A stretch of DNA of 64,000 nt from positions 1,240,001 through 1,304,000 of the forward strand of contig OY762824.1 in NCBI GenBank assembly GCA_963666465.1, given 5' to 3'. Under the pieces are notes generated by a model. The model was not told the DNA's origin. It searched no databases and worked only from the letters and a program-made list of their open reading frames with translations. Shown one piece after another: positions 34,301 through 42,281 of the stretch (within the stretch, counting starts at the first letter, position 1; every line of letters starts with the position of its first letter). The stretch comes from VXYL01 sp963666465. Lineage in GTDB: Bacteria; Pseudomonadota; Gammaproteobacteria; Pseudomonadales; Azotimanducaceae. A program made the position numbers and the translations under genes.

Positions 34301-34620
34301 TCCCGCGGCCCCACGAACGTCAGGCCAGCCTCGGCGCACGCCCGCGCCAGTTCCGCATTCTCGGAAAGGAAGCCGTAGCCCGGATGCACCGCGTCGCAGT
34401 CCGTCTCCAGGGCCGCGCCAACCACCTGCCCGACGTCGAGATACGCCGCCGCACCAACCCCTTCCAGCGTCACCGACTCGTCCGACTTGCCCGTGTGCAG
34501 AGAGCCGGCGTCGTCCCGCGGCGCAATCGAAACCGTCGAGATCCCCAGCTCCGCCGCCGCACGCATCACCCGGATCGCAATCTCGCCCCGATTGGCAACC
34601 AACAATTTCATCTTTTTCAT
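31390..34620 (-). CDS. Single-chain acyl-CoA carboxylase A (biotinylatable; biotin carboxylase Arg replaced)
   Basis: 1076 residues combining biotin carboxylase (about 1-450), biotinyl carrier (about 490-560) and carboxyltransferase (about 620-1050) modules. It starts MKKMKLLVANRGEIAI; the ATP-grasp glycine loop is LKAVGGGGGRGSRMV. The carrier holds VVEAMKLQHD with biotin-accepting Lys529. The carboxyltransferase has VVLFSEGEGG, DCFAGNAALLACCDVI and IPVVVFMDCPG. The biotin carboxylase bicarbonate-site motif, normally NTRxQVEH, reads NAWLQVEH: the arginine is Trp298 (codon TGG). This should cripple carboxylation of its own biotin. GGAAGG lies before the ATG at 34620. It is second in an operon with paralogue B, 20 nt away. 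The acyl substrate is unknown. Confidence 0.92.
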   Translation of the reverse strand: MKKMKLLVANRGEIAIRVMRAAAELGISTVSIAPRDDAGSLHTGKSDESVTLEGVGAAAYLDVGQVVGAALETDCDAVHPGYGFLSENAELARACAEAGLTFVGPREETLRLFGDKARARAAAVAAGVPVIRGIDHAVSLDEAQAFFASLGSGSAMMLKAVGGGGGRGSRMVEDAGEVAEAFERCRAEARASFGNGDLYVEEFMRRARHVEVQVLGDGSGAVVHLGERECSVQRRFQKIVEVAPAPGLAESVRDAVIDAAVRFASGVGYLSAGTFEFLVDVSDAAGGGDFAFIETNAWLQVEHTVTEEVTGVDIVACQLRLAQGATVSELGLDAPVAARGYAIQSRVCMESVREDGSIVPTGGVLTAYEAPSGPGVRTDGFGYGGYETSLNYDSLLAKVICHSPSPDFGDAIVRSLRALAEFRVEGVETNIAFLESVLGHADFASGKVHTRFVDENMASLAAAEAGARFVTPPGYEPQAAAAQQAEQAVGPEGSVGLVAPMQGTIVEIGVAIGDEVRIGQAVAVVEAMKLQHDIRADRNGVVCAVSMSEGDVVREGFPIVFLHESDVEGGALEGDAGMDLDHLRGDMQEVNDFIDRTLDAAQAEAVAALRQSGRRTPRENLDDLLDQGSFHEFGPPAAGSAAGGTIMGFGGVNADLVGEDRSRVAVVHSNYPTAAYTHGHYRQEQIHEMASDWHVPVVLFSEGEGGPHGNVGGVGMDASIFTDFARLSGLVPLVGVNTGDCFAGNAALLACCDVIIATEDSTIGMNGPSVVESSGLGAHSAAELGGMSFQAPNGSVDIVVEGDAAAVATVKRYLSYFQGPVSDWEAPDQRRMRHIIPEDRVRAYDMREIIETLADEGSVLEIRKDFGIGVITSLIRVEGQPMGVVANNPAHLAGAVDSPGADNGARFFQLCDAFDIPVVVFMDCPGIMVGPDHERTALVRHAVRLFNIGANCTAPMFGIMVRKAYGLGVQAMIGGASSVPFLTVAWPTAEFAGMNIDGAIKLAARRELAAIEDAEERKDAYERRVAQGYESARAVNSGARYVIDPADTRAFITRGMKSLPPTPPRTKKKRPYVDTW

Positions 34621-34640
34621 CTTTTCCTTCCCCCGCTTCC

Positions 34641-37600
34641 CTACCACGTATCCACGTTGGGTCGTTTCTTTCCCTCGCGCGGCGCGGGTTTCGGCACGCT
34701 CCTCAGGCCTTGCGCGATCCACGCCCGGGTGTCTGCCGGATCGATGACGTCATCGATCCCGTAGTTGGTGCCGCCAGCGTTCACCGCCCGCACGCGATCG
34801 ACGTGGGCTTCGATCAGGCGGCGGTGGATGGCTTCTCGCTCCTCGACGTCCTCGACGGTGGCGAGTTCCTCGCCATACATCAGGTTGACGCGGCCCTCGA
34901 TGGTCATGTCGGCGAACTCCGCGGTGGGCCAGGCCACCGTGAAGAACGGCTCCAGCGAGCTGCCGCCGCACATGGCGCGCACACCCATGCCGTAGGCCTT
35001 GCGCACCACCACGCCGAACAGGGGGGTGGTCATGTTGGCGCCGGTGACGAACATGCGGCCGCAATGGCGCAGCAGCGCGGCCTGCTCGTACTCCGGGCCG
35101 GGCATGATGCCGGGGCAGTCCATCAACGACAGCACGGGGATGTCGAAGGTGTCGCAGAGTTGCAGGAAGCGCGCCGCCTTATCGGCGGCGTCGCTGTCGA
35201 TGGCGCCGGAGAGGTGCTGCGGGTTGTTGGCGATGAGACCCATTGGCTGGCCCTCAACGCGGATGAAGGCGGTGATGATGCCGACGCCGAAGGCTTCACG
35301 AATTTCGAGGATGGAATCTTCGTCGGCCAGCGTGGTGATGAGTTCGCGCATGTCGTAGAGCTCACTGCGATCTTCCGGAATGATCGCGCGCAGGCGGCGC
35401 TGGTCCGGCGTTTCCCAGCTATCCACCGCCCCCTGGAAGTAGGAGAGGTATTTCTTGGCCGTCTCGATGGCCGCCTCGTCGTCCTTGACGAGGATGTCCA
35501 CCACGCCGTTCGGAACCTGAAAGGACATGGGGCCCACTTCCTCCGGCGTGTAGATGCCAAGGCCGCCGCCCTCGATCATGGCCGGGCCGCCGAGGCCAAT
35601 GGTGGAGTTCTCGGCCGCGATGATCACGTCGCAAGACGCCAGCATCACCGTGTTGCCGGCGAAGCAGCGGCCGGAGTTCACGCCCACCAGCGGCACCAGA
35701 CCGCTGAGTTCGCAGAGCTTGGTGAAGGTGTAGGAGTCCACCGGCACCCCGCCGCCGCCACGACCGGCCACGTCCACGGCGCTGGCGCGGGACCCGGGCG
35801 GCGCCTTCTCGCCGAGCTTGCGCAGCCCCGCCTCGATGGCGATGTCCACGGCTTCCGCCCGTTCGCCGCCGCTGATGCCGGGTCGGCCCCCGCCGCCCTC
35901 GGCGAAGAGGATCAGGGGCAGCCGATAGCGCCCGGCCAGTTCGTAGATGCGATCCTGCTTGTAGTGGCCGCGCCCGCCCTGGGTGCCGGCCACCACCATG
36001 TAGTCGTAGTGGACCACCACCGCGCGGGAGGCGTCGGCGTCGAAAAGATCGCCGTTGATGCTGCCGATGCCCATGACGAGGCCGTCCGCCTGGGTGGTCT
36101 CCCGCAGCCACTCCTGCTTCTGCCAGCTTGCCGCGGTGACGAGGGGGCCGTATTCGCGGAAGGTGCCGTCCATGAGGTGTTCGATGTTCTCGCGGGGGCT
36201 GCGCTGCTCCTTGGCGTGACGGCGGCCGATGCGTTCGGCGCGGAAGTCGTCCTCGATGTAGGTGCGGCGCTGGTCCACCTGTGCGAGATCGGCGCGGCGG
36301 GCGTCGAAGTCGGGTTCCGCAGAAGGCTCGGCCCAACGGCCGGCCATGTCCGACTTGACGATTTGCAGCAGGGAGGCGCCGGCGCGAACGACATCGCCCT
36401 CGGCAACCGCGACGGTTTCCACCGAACCGCCCCGCTCGGCGCGAACGACGTGGTCGATCTCCAGCGAGTGGATGGTTGCGAGCGGTTGGCCCGTCAGCAC
36501 CTCGTCTCCCGCATGGACATGCACGGCGCGCACCTCGCCGGGAACCGGGGCCGATACGAAGACCGGGCCGCTTTCGGCCTCGTCCTCCTCGTCTTGTTCG
36601 GACTTGACGCGGGTGTCGTGCAGGAAGAGTGCGAGAGGGTCTCGGGCGTCCTCGACCCTGGCGCCGGCGAATCCGCTTGCCGCCTGTGGTTCGTAGCCGG
36701 GCGGGATTACGAAGCGGGCGCCGGCCTCGGCGGCGGCGAGGCTCGCCATGTTCTCGTCCACGAAGCGGGTGTGGATGTTGCCGGTGGCGAAGTCGGGATG
36801 ACTGAGGATGCTCTCGAGGAAGGCGATGTTGGTTTCGACGCCTTCGACCCGGAATTCGGCCAGGGCGCGGAGGGAGCGGGCGATGGCGTCGGTGTAAACA
36901 GGGGAGGGGGAGTGGGCGATGACCTTTGCCAGCAGCGAGTCGTAGTTCAGGCTCGTCTCGTAGCCGCCGTAGCCGAACCCGTCGGTGCGCACGCCAGGGC
37001 CGCTGGGGGCTTCGTAGGCGGTCAGGACGCCGCCGGTGGGGACGATCGAGCCGTCCTCGCGCACGGATTCCATGCAGACGCGGGACTGGATGGCGTAGCC
37101 GCGGGCGGCAATGGGCGCCTCCAGCCCCAGGTCGGAAATCGTGGCGCCTTCCGCCAGCCGAAGCTGGGACTTCACGATGTCGACGCCGGTGACCTCCTCC
37201 GTCACCGTGTGCTCCACCTGCAGCCGGGCGTTGGTCTCGATGAAGGCGAAGTCGCCCCCGGAAGCGTCCTCGGCAACGTCCACCAGAAACTCGAACGTGC
37301 CGGCGCTCAGGTAGCCGACGCCGGAGGCGAAGCGGACCGCCGCGTCGATCACCGCCGCCCGCACCGACTCCGCAAGACCCGGCGCCGGCGCCACCTCGAC
37401 GATCTTCTGGAACCGACGCTGGACGCTGCACTCCCGCTCGCCGAGATGCGCAACCGCGCCGCTGCCGTCCCCCAGCACCTGCACCTCCACGTGCCGGGCG
37501 CGGCGCATGAACTCCTCGACGTAGAGATCGCCGTTGCCGAAGCTCGCCTGCGCCTCGGCGCGGCAGCGCTCGTAGGCGTCGGCGACATCTTCCGCGCTCA

Positions 37601-38108
37601 CCACCATGCGCGAGCCGCGGCCCCCGCCGCCGCCCACCGCCTTCAGCATCATCGCGCTGCCCGGGCCCAGGCTCGCGAAGAACGCCTCCGCCTCGTCCAG
37701 CGACACGGCGTGGTCGATGCCCCGGATCACCGGCACCCCGGCCGCCGCCGCGGCCGCCCGCGCCCGCGCCTTGTCGCCGAACAGCCGCAGCGTCTCCTCC
37801 CGCGGCCCCACGAACGTCAGGCCAGCCTCCGCGCACGCACGCGCCAACTCCGAATTCTCGGAAAGGAAGCCGTAGCCCGGATGCACCGCGTCGCAGCCCG
37901 TCCCCAGAGCCGCGCCAACCACCTGCCCGACATCGAGATACGCCGCCGCACCCACCCCTGCCAGCGTCACCGCACCGTCCGCCTTGCCCGTGTGCAGAGA
38001 GCCGGCGTCGTCCTTCGGCGCAATCGCCACCGTCGAAATCCCCAGCTCCGCCGCCGCACGCATCACGCGAATCGCAATCTCACCACGGTTCGCAACCAAC
38101 AGCTTCAT
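34641..38108 (-). CDS. Single-chain acyl-CoA carboxylase B (intact carboxylase site; biotin Lys replaced)
   Basis: 1155 residues with the same three-module layout as its downstream paralogue. The biotin carboxylase part is nearly identical (MKLLVANRGEIAIRVMRAAA) and keeps NARLQVEHTVTE with Arg295. The carrier-like module is preserved in fold (VSAPVPGEVRAVHVHAGDEV) but the biotin site reads TIHSLEIDHV instead of VEAMKLQHD, with Glu550 where lysine should be. The carboxyltransferase has LFAEGGGGRPG, RCFAGNTVMLASCDVI and LSLMDCPGIMPG. So B can probably activate bicarbonate but cannot carry biotin. The ATG at 38108 has GAGGG upstream. B is the promoter-proximal gene and is followed after 20 nt by A. 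Both end in KKRPxVDTW. Confidence 0.92.
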   Translation of the reverse strand: MKLLVANRGEIAIRVMRAAAELGISTVAIAPKDDAGSLHTGKADGAVTLAGVGAAAYLDVGQVVGAALGTGCDAVHPGYGFLSENSELARACAEAGLTFVGPREETLRLFGDKARARAAAAAAGVPVIRGIDHAVSLDEAEAFFASLGPGSAMMLKAVGGGGGRGSRMVVSAEDVADAYERCRAEAQASFGNGDLYVEEFMRRARHVEVQVLGDGSGAVAHLGERECSVQRRFQKIVEVAPAPGLAESVRAAVIDAAVRFASGVGYLSAGTFEFLVDVAEDASGGDFAFIETNARLQVEHTVTEEVTGVDIVKSQLRLAEGATISDLGLEAPIAARGYAIQSRVCMESVREDGSIVPTGGVLTAYEAPSGPGVRTDGFGYGGYETSLNYDSLLAKVIAHSPSPVYTDAIARSLRALAEFRVEGVETNIAFLESILSHPDFATGNIHTRFVDENMASLAAAEAGARFVIPPGYEPQAASGFAGARVEDARDPLALFLHDTRVKSEQDEEDEAESGPVFVSAPVPGEVRAVHVHAGDEVLTGQPLATIHSLEIDHVVRAERGGSVETVAVAEGDVVRAGASLLQIVKSDMAGRWAEPSAEPDFDARRADLAQVDQRRTYIEDDFRAERIGRRHAKEQRSPRENIEHLMDGTFREYGPLVTAASWQKQEWLRETTQADGLVMGIGSINGDLFDADASRAVVVHYDYMVVAGTQGGRGHYKQDRIYELAGRYRLPLILFAEGGGGRPGISGGERAEAVDIAIEAGLRKLGEKAPPGSRASAVDVAGRGGGGVPVDSYTFTKLCELSGLVPLVGVNSGRCFAGNTVMLASCDVIIAAENSTIGLGGPAMIEGGGLGIYTPEEVGPMSFQVPNGVVDILVKDDEAAIETAKKYLSYFQGAVDSWETPDQRRLRAIIPEDRSELYDMRELITTLADEDSILEIREAFGVGIITAFIRVEGQPMGLIANNPQHLSGAIDSDAADKAARFLQLCDTFDIPVLSLMDCPGIMPGPEYEQAALLRHCGRMFVTGANMTTPLFGVVVRKAYGMGVRAMCGGSSLEPFFTVAWPTAEFADMTIEGRVNLMYGEELATVEDVEEREAIHRRLIEAHVDRVRAVNAGGTNYGIDDVIDPADTRAWIAQGLRSVPKPAPREGKKRPNVDTW

Positions 38109-38167
38109 CAGCCCTCTCTGTCCCCAATCAACGTCGTTCCTGAATGCCCTCGTGACCCTCGAAGCAT

Positions 38168-38328
38168 CCCCCCACCGAGAAAGGCGAGGACGCTTCTCTC
38201 CATTCCCCGTCAAGGGGAAGTGATGAGAAAGAGTCCGTCGCACAGGGGTGATGGGTGCTGCCCATCTCCTATCGCTCCCCCTCGAGCGGGACCCGAGAAA
38301 ATGCGTCCTCGCTTTTCCTCGGTGGGGG
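38168..38328. repeat. MITE-like element with about 30-bp inverted ends (family D)
   Basis: Left end 38168-38200 (CCCCCACCGAGAAAGGCGAG...) and right end 38295-38328 are reverse complements with a few gaps and mismatches, enclosing about 95 bp that includes CCCCGTCAAGGGG. A single related arm (GAGGAAAGCGAGGACGC) is found at 23900-23925. It lies upstream of the carboxylase operon start and downstream of nothing, so it may affect that promoter. Confidence 0.65.
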
Positions 38329-38360
38329 TAAGGCCGAGCCTTCGTCCATGGTCGTTGGAC

Positions 38361-39188
38361 CTATGGCCGCTCGTCCCAAGCTTGTTTCAGTTTCGCCAGA
38401 TGGCCATCGGCGTCCAGGCCGCCGCCCAGCGTCCTGATGCAGATGCGGTCGATGCCCTTCGCTTGCCACCCTCGCACGCGGTCCTTCCACTCCGCTTCCC
38501 GTGCCCCCACCACGGCAACACCGGCCTCCATGCCGATATCCGCCGGGTCTCGGCCGGCATCGACTGCGGCGGCGTCGATGCCGGCCTTCACGTCGTCAAA
38601 CTGCTCCGGCGAGCAAAGCACGAACCAGCCATCGGCCTGCCGACCCATGCGGCGCAGGATGCGTGGCACCGGCACGCCGGCGGCACCGATCCAGATGGGA
38701 ATGGGTCGCTGGACGGGGAGCGGATCGAGGCCGGCCCCCTGCACCGTGTCCCAGCGGCCCTCGAAATCCACCGTCTCTTGCGTCCACAGCCGACGCAGGA
38801 GGTCGATCTGCTCCTCGCAACGCCGTCCGCGCGTGTGGAAATCCTCGCCAAGAGCCTCGTATTCCGGAGCGCTTCCGCCAACGCCAATGCCAAGCCGCAC
38901 CCGCCCACCGCTCATGGCATCCAGCGTCGCGAGTTGCTTGGCGAGCAGCACCGTCTGCCGCGCCGGCGCCACGATCACCGAAGGGCACAGCTCAATGTTC
39001 TTCGTCGCCGCAGCGATGTAGGCCAAAGCCATCAGCGGCTCGTGCAGATGCCCGCTGTTCGGGCGCAGCACTTGGTCCGGCACCCGCAGGTGGGAATAAC
39101 CAATCTCGTCAGCGGCTTGCGCGAATGCCACCAGCGCGCCGATGTCGTCCTTGAGTTCTCGAATGGGGAGCGAGACGCCGATCTTCAT
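38361..39188 (-). CDS. Luciferase-like (LLM class) F420- or FMN-dependent oxidoreductase
   Basis: 275 residues, starting MKIGVSLPIRELKDDIGALV. The luciferase-like barrel landmarks are ELCPSVIVAPARQTVLLAKQ, then LDAMSGGRVRLGIGVGGSAPEY (the SGGRxxLGIGxG flavin-site motif), and PIPIWIGAAGVPVPRILRRM. It is of the TIGR03619-like group often called F420-dependent; whether this organism makes F420 cannot be seen, and FMN is an alternative. It is the last gene of a possible minus-strand run that includes the hydrolase, esterase and SDR, 27 nt after the hydrolase stop. Probable role in oxidising or monooxygenating a small organic substrate. Confidence 0.88.
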   Translation of the reverse strand: MKIGVSLPIRELKDDIGALVAFAQAADEIGYSHLRVPDQVLRPNSGHLHEPLMALAYIAAATKNIELCPSVIVAPARQTVLLAKQLATLDAMSGGRVRLGIGVGGSAPEYEALGEDFHTRGRRCEEQIDLLRRLWTQETVDFEGRWDTVQGAGLDPLPVQRPIPIWIGAAGVPVPRILRRMGRQADGWFVLCSPEQFDDVKAGIDAAAVDAGRDPADIGMEAGVAVVGAREAEWKDRVRGWQAKGIDRICIRTLGGGLDADGHLAKLKQAWDERP

Positions 39189-39215
39189 GCCTATCCTCCT
39201 GCGCCCGGAGTGGCC

Positions 39216-40268
39216 TCAAGCGTCGCGGGCGAAAGCGGCGGATTCTACGCCGTGGCATCCCTCGCCGGAGAAAAGCGCGCCGAGAGCGGCGAATTCCTCT
39301 GCGTCTGCCGCGCGGTCCGCGACGAAACTGACGTGACGGTTCAACGGCGCATCCGGCGAAAGCTCAATCCCCCACAGCGGATCGATGCGGTTTGGCACAA
39401 GGGAGTAGCGAGCGTCGATCACGCGATTGGGATGCACAGGGTCCGGCGTCAGGTAATCCGAAGAGAACCAGCGAAAGCGCTCGACATCCCGCGCCTGCTG
39501 GCTGGCCGGATCGACCCACGGCAGGTGTTCCGCAAGGTCCAGCACCGGCGCGCTCGAACCGGGACAAACGGTGCTCTGCCACCCCGTCCGCACCGCGTCG
39601 ACGTAGTAGCGGCCATCGTGCTCGTACACCACCTTCCACAACAGCAGGTTGGCAAAGCCAGGCTTCGCGCCAAGGCGCTGAGGCTCGTGCCCACGCATGG
39701 CAGCCATCTCGCGACCGGTCGCTTCCGCGCGCTGGTTCTGCACCACGCCGGCGCCCAGATACGCGAGCCCCCACACCAAACCGGCCACGGTAAAGCGTCG
39801 ACTGCGCCGCACCACGCCGATGCCCAGCAGCACGAGCAGCGGCAAGGTGAAAAGCGGATCCACCACGGCCACGTTGTTCCACGCCACCCGGTGGTTGGAG
39901 AAGGGCCAGAAGAGCTGCGTGCCATAGGAAGTGCAGGCGTCAAGCAGCCCATGCGAACCGTAGCCCACCAGACACACGAGCCAGGCCACCCCAAACGACA
40001 GCCGCCGCCGGACGAACGGATAGGCGGCGGCAGCCACGATGGCGGCCCCAACGGGGATGAACACCAGCGCATGCGTGAACTGGCGGTGAACTTCAAGGAA
40101 CAGCAGCGCATCCGTAGGCGAGGAGATGAAAACGTCAAGATCGGGCGCCATCCCGGCAAGGCACCCGAGCAACGCCGCCACGCGCAAGTTCGCCGGCTGC
40201 AGCAGCGAGCGCGGCAACAGTCCCTGTGCCGTCGCGGCGCCGACTGCGCCTTGACTGATGGGATCCAC
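39216..40268 (-). CDS. Membrane-bound metal-dependent hydrolase (YdjM/DUF457 type)
   Basis: 350 residues. The start VDPISQGAVGAATAQG is the usual M-DP-x-(T/S)-QG opening, here from a GTG at 40268, 5 nt past the esterase stop. The family metal motifs are MAPDLDVF (about residue 40), HRQFTHALVF (about 60) and GYGSHGLLDACTSYG (about 100). Four or five hydrophobic helices follow (for example PLLVLLGIGVV and VAGLVWGLAYLGAGVV). After about residue 190 comes a hydrophilic, likely periplasmic or cytoplasmic tail with WFSSDYLTPDPVHPN. Family members are inner-membrane proteins of unclear substrate. It belongs to the SDR-esterase-hydrolase-LLM gene run. Confidence 0.88.
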   Translation of the reverse strand: MDPISQGAVGAATAQGLLPRSLLQPANLRVAALLGCLAGMAPDLDVFISSPTDALLFLEVHRQFTHALVFIPVGAAIVAAAAYPFVRRRLSFGVAWLVCLVGYGSHGLLDACTSYGTQLFWPFSNHRVAWNNVAVVDPLFTLPLLVLLGIGVVRRSRRFTVAGLVWGLAYLGAGVVQNQRAEATGREMAAMRGHEPQRLGAKPGFANLLLWKVVYEHDGRYYVDAVRTGWQSTVCPGSSAPVLDLAEHLPWVDPASQQARDVERFRWFSSDYLTPDPVHPNRVIDARYSLVPNRIDPLWGIELSPDAPLNRHVSFVADRAADAEEFAALGALFSGEGCHGVESAAFARDA

Positions 40269-40273
40269 TTCGG

Positions 40274-41383
40274 TCAGGCGTCCAGGGGGGGCAGGGCGTC
40301 CGCTCCCGCAACGTCGATCTGCAACGGATCGGTGCCGATCCTTCGCACGCCGAGGTCGAAGCGGCGGGCGTCCGGCAGCGTGTAGGTGCCCGTTGCCACG
40401 TGCGGGTATTGCTCGCTGACGTGGAACACCTCCACACGATGCGGCCCCGGCACGATGCCGTGGCTGGCGGGAATCTCGAACGCGCCGTCTTCGCCGCGCG
40501 AGGTTCGAGTGCGTGCTGGCGGCGAACGCGGGTCTTCCGGCGTGAGGGTGATCCACGCCATGCCCATCGCCTTGCCATCCAGGGTCACTCGGCCGCGCAG
40601 GCCAATGCGCTCGGCGTCGGTGAGGAAGCCGCTTCGACGCAGCCAGTTCACGAACAGGCGCGGCCATGCACGGAAGTCCGAGTCGCCAACTCCAAGCCCG
40701 GTGCCGTGCTCGCCGAAGCCGTAGATGTGCATCTCCGCCGGCACGCCAGCGCGGAGCAGGGCGTCGTAGAACAGCGTGGACTGGGTGCCGGGCACGATCG
40801 CGTCTTCGTGGGTGTGAACGAGGAAGGTTGGAGGCGTGCGGGCGTTCACGCGGTCAGGCGTCGGCGTGTATTCGTCCGGCTTTCGGCCGCGCTGGATGCC
40901 GTCGGTCACGGCATAGACGGGCGCGAGGAAGTCCGGCCGGCTCGATTTGCGTTCCACCGCATCCTCCGCGCTTGGATCGCCCTCGTCCCACGCCGTTCCG
41001 ACGGCGACGGTCAGGTGCCCGCCGGCGGAGAAACCAAGCATGCCGATGCGGTCCGGCGCGACATCGAAATCCTCGGCGCGGGCACGCACCAGCCGCACGG
41101 CTCGAAGGCCGTCGAGCAGGGACACATCCGAGTGATAGCGCTCGCCGACGCGATAGCGCAGCACAAACGCCGCGATGCCCGCCCGGTTCAGCCAGCGAGC
41201 CACCTGCAAGCCTTCCCAGTCGGAAGCGAGGATGCGATAGCCGCCACCCGGGTTGACGATCACGCCCGCTCCTGTAACCCCTCCTTCCGGCAGATGCACG
41301 GTGATCTGTGGGCAGTCGATGTCGGCATCGCCAATGGCTCCGGGCGCACCGTCTGGCCAGAGGGGAATGGCGCTTTCCTGCAT
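40274..41383 (-). CDS. Alpha/beta-hydrolase (acetyl-esterase-like) with regulatory-domain tail
   Basis: 369 residues. The esterase core has VIVNPGGGYRILASDWEG (oxyanion hole GGG), IGMLGFSAGGHLT (nucleophile Ser in GxSxGG), VHTHEDAIVPG (acid) and GFGEHGTGLG (catalytic His), the pattern of BD-FAE/Axe-type carbohydrate esterases. From about residue 275 a beta-rich tail (RGRVTLDGKAMGMAWITLTP ... GAFEIPASHGIVPGPHRVEV) resembles a carboxypeptidase-regulatory or CNA-B-like domain. No signal peptide is apparent. The ATG at 41383 is 4 nt after the SDR stop (a TTG 12 nt earlier is possible). It probably removes acyl groups from a small substrate in the same pathway as the SDR. Confidence 0.88.
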   Translation of the reverse strand: MQESAIPLWPDGAPGAIGDADIDCPQITVHLPEGGVTGAGVIVNPGGGYRILASDWEGLQVARWLNRAGIAAFVLRYRVGERYHSDVSLLDGLRAVRLVRARAEDFDVAPDRIGMLGFSAGGHLTVAVGTAWDEGDPSAEDAVERKSSRPDFLAPVYAVTDGIQRGRKPDEYTPTPDRVNARTPPTFLVHTHEDAIVPGTQSTLFYDALLRAGVPAEMHIYGFGEHGTGLGVGDSDFRAWPRLFVNWLRRSGFLTDAERIGLRGRVTLDGKAMGMAWITLTPEDPRSPPARTRTSRGEDGAFEIPASHGIVPGPHRVEVFHVSEQYPHVATGTYTLPDARRFDLGVRRIGTDPLQIDVAGADALPPLDA

Positions 41384-41387
41384 GGCG

Positions 41388-42179
41388 TCAGCCAATGGTG
41401 GTGGCGCCCCCGTCGCAAGGCAGCGTCACGCCGGTGAGATAGGAGCCTGCCCGCGAAGACAGGAAGATCGTCAGCCCTGCCGCATCCTCCATCCGCCCCC
41501 AGCGCTTCATGGGGAAGCTCTCGATCATCTGCCGATCCATGTCATCGGTGGCAAACAGCGGCGCCGTCATCTTCGACTTGAACGGCCCTGGCGCGATGAC
41601 GTTGACGTTGATGTGATCGGCCATCAAGTCCCGCGCCATCTGCGCCGAAAGCTGCCCCAGCCCCGCCTTGGCGGCGACATAGGAGTAGTTCATCAGCCCA
41701 CTCGGCTTGATGCCGTTCACGGACGTGATGTTGACGACCGCAGCCCGCTCGTCTGCCGTTGCCGCCGCCCGGAGCAGCGGCAACAGCTTCTGCGTGAGGA
41801 AGAACGGGCTCTTCACGTCGAGATCCACCACCCGATCCCAGGCTTTCTCGGTGAAGTCGTCAATCGGCAGGCTCCAAGTCAACCCGGCATTGTTGACAAG
41901 GATGTGCAGCCGCTCCTCTCGCGAAGCGATTTCCTCCGCCAGCAACTCGCAACCGGCCACATTCCCGATATCGCTGGGGATGGCCGTGCAATGCCCGTAT
42001 TGCCCCAAGGCACGCTCGGTTTCCACACATGCTTCAACCTTGCGAGACGCGACGTAAACCCGCGCCCCGGCCCGCACCAGCCCTTCCGCAATCATCAACC
42101 CAATGCCACGCGTGCCTCCGGTGACCAACGCCACCTTCCCCCGCACGCCAAAGAGCCGCTCGTAGAACGAGTCCGACAT
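41388..42179 (-). CDS. Short-chain dehydrogenase/reductase
   Basis: 263 residues of the classical SDR fold. The NAD(P) motif is VTGGTRGIGLMIAEGL (about residues 18-33), followed by ILVNNAG (about 92). The catalytic Ser is in VNITSVNG (about 152) and Tyr/Lys in YVAAKAGLGQ (about 167). IAPGPFKSKM, GRMEDAAGLTIFLSSRAG and SYLTGVTLPCDGG complete the C-terminus. An Arg after the second beta strand (ASRKVEA) suggests NADP(H). The first gene of the run SDR-esterase-hydrolase-LLM on the minus strand. Substrate not determinable. Confidence 0.93.
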   Translation of the reverse strand: MSDSFYERLFGVRGKVALVTGGTRGIGLMIAEGLVRAGARVYVASRKVEACVETERALGQYGHCTAIPSDIGNVAGCELLAEEIASREERLHILVNNAGLTWSLPIDDFTEKAWDRVVDLDVKSPFFLTQKLLPLLRAAATADERAAVVNITSVNGIKPSGLMNYSYVAAKAGLGQLSAQMARDLMADHINVNVIAPGPFKSKMTAPLFATDDMDRQMIESFPMKRWGRMEDAAGLTIFLSSRAGSYLTGVTLPCDGGATTIG

Positions 42180-42281
42180 CCGCCCCGCCCTCCATCCCGA
42201 ATGAAGGCATGGTAACGCGGTGGAACGAAGGTCCTCTCCCGAGCCGCGACTGCGGGCGCGCGTTGGCCGGGACGCGGTGGC

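Noticed and set aside
34710..40385. 1891-codon open frame on the plus strand
   Set aside because: It is a shadow of the minus-strand carboxylase, oxidoreductase and hydrolase genes, created by high-GC codon bias; no family motifs.
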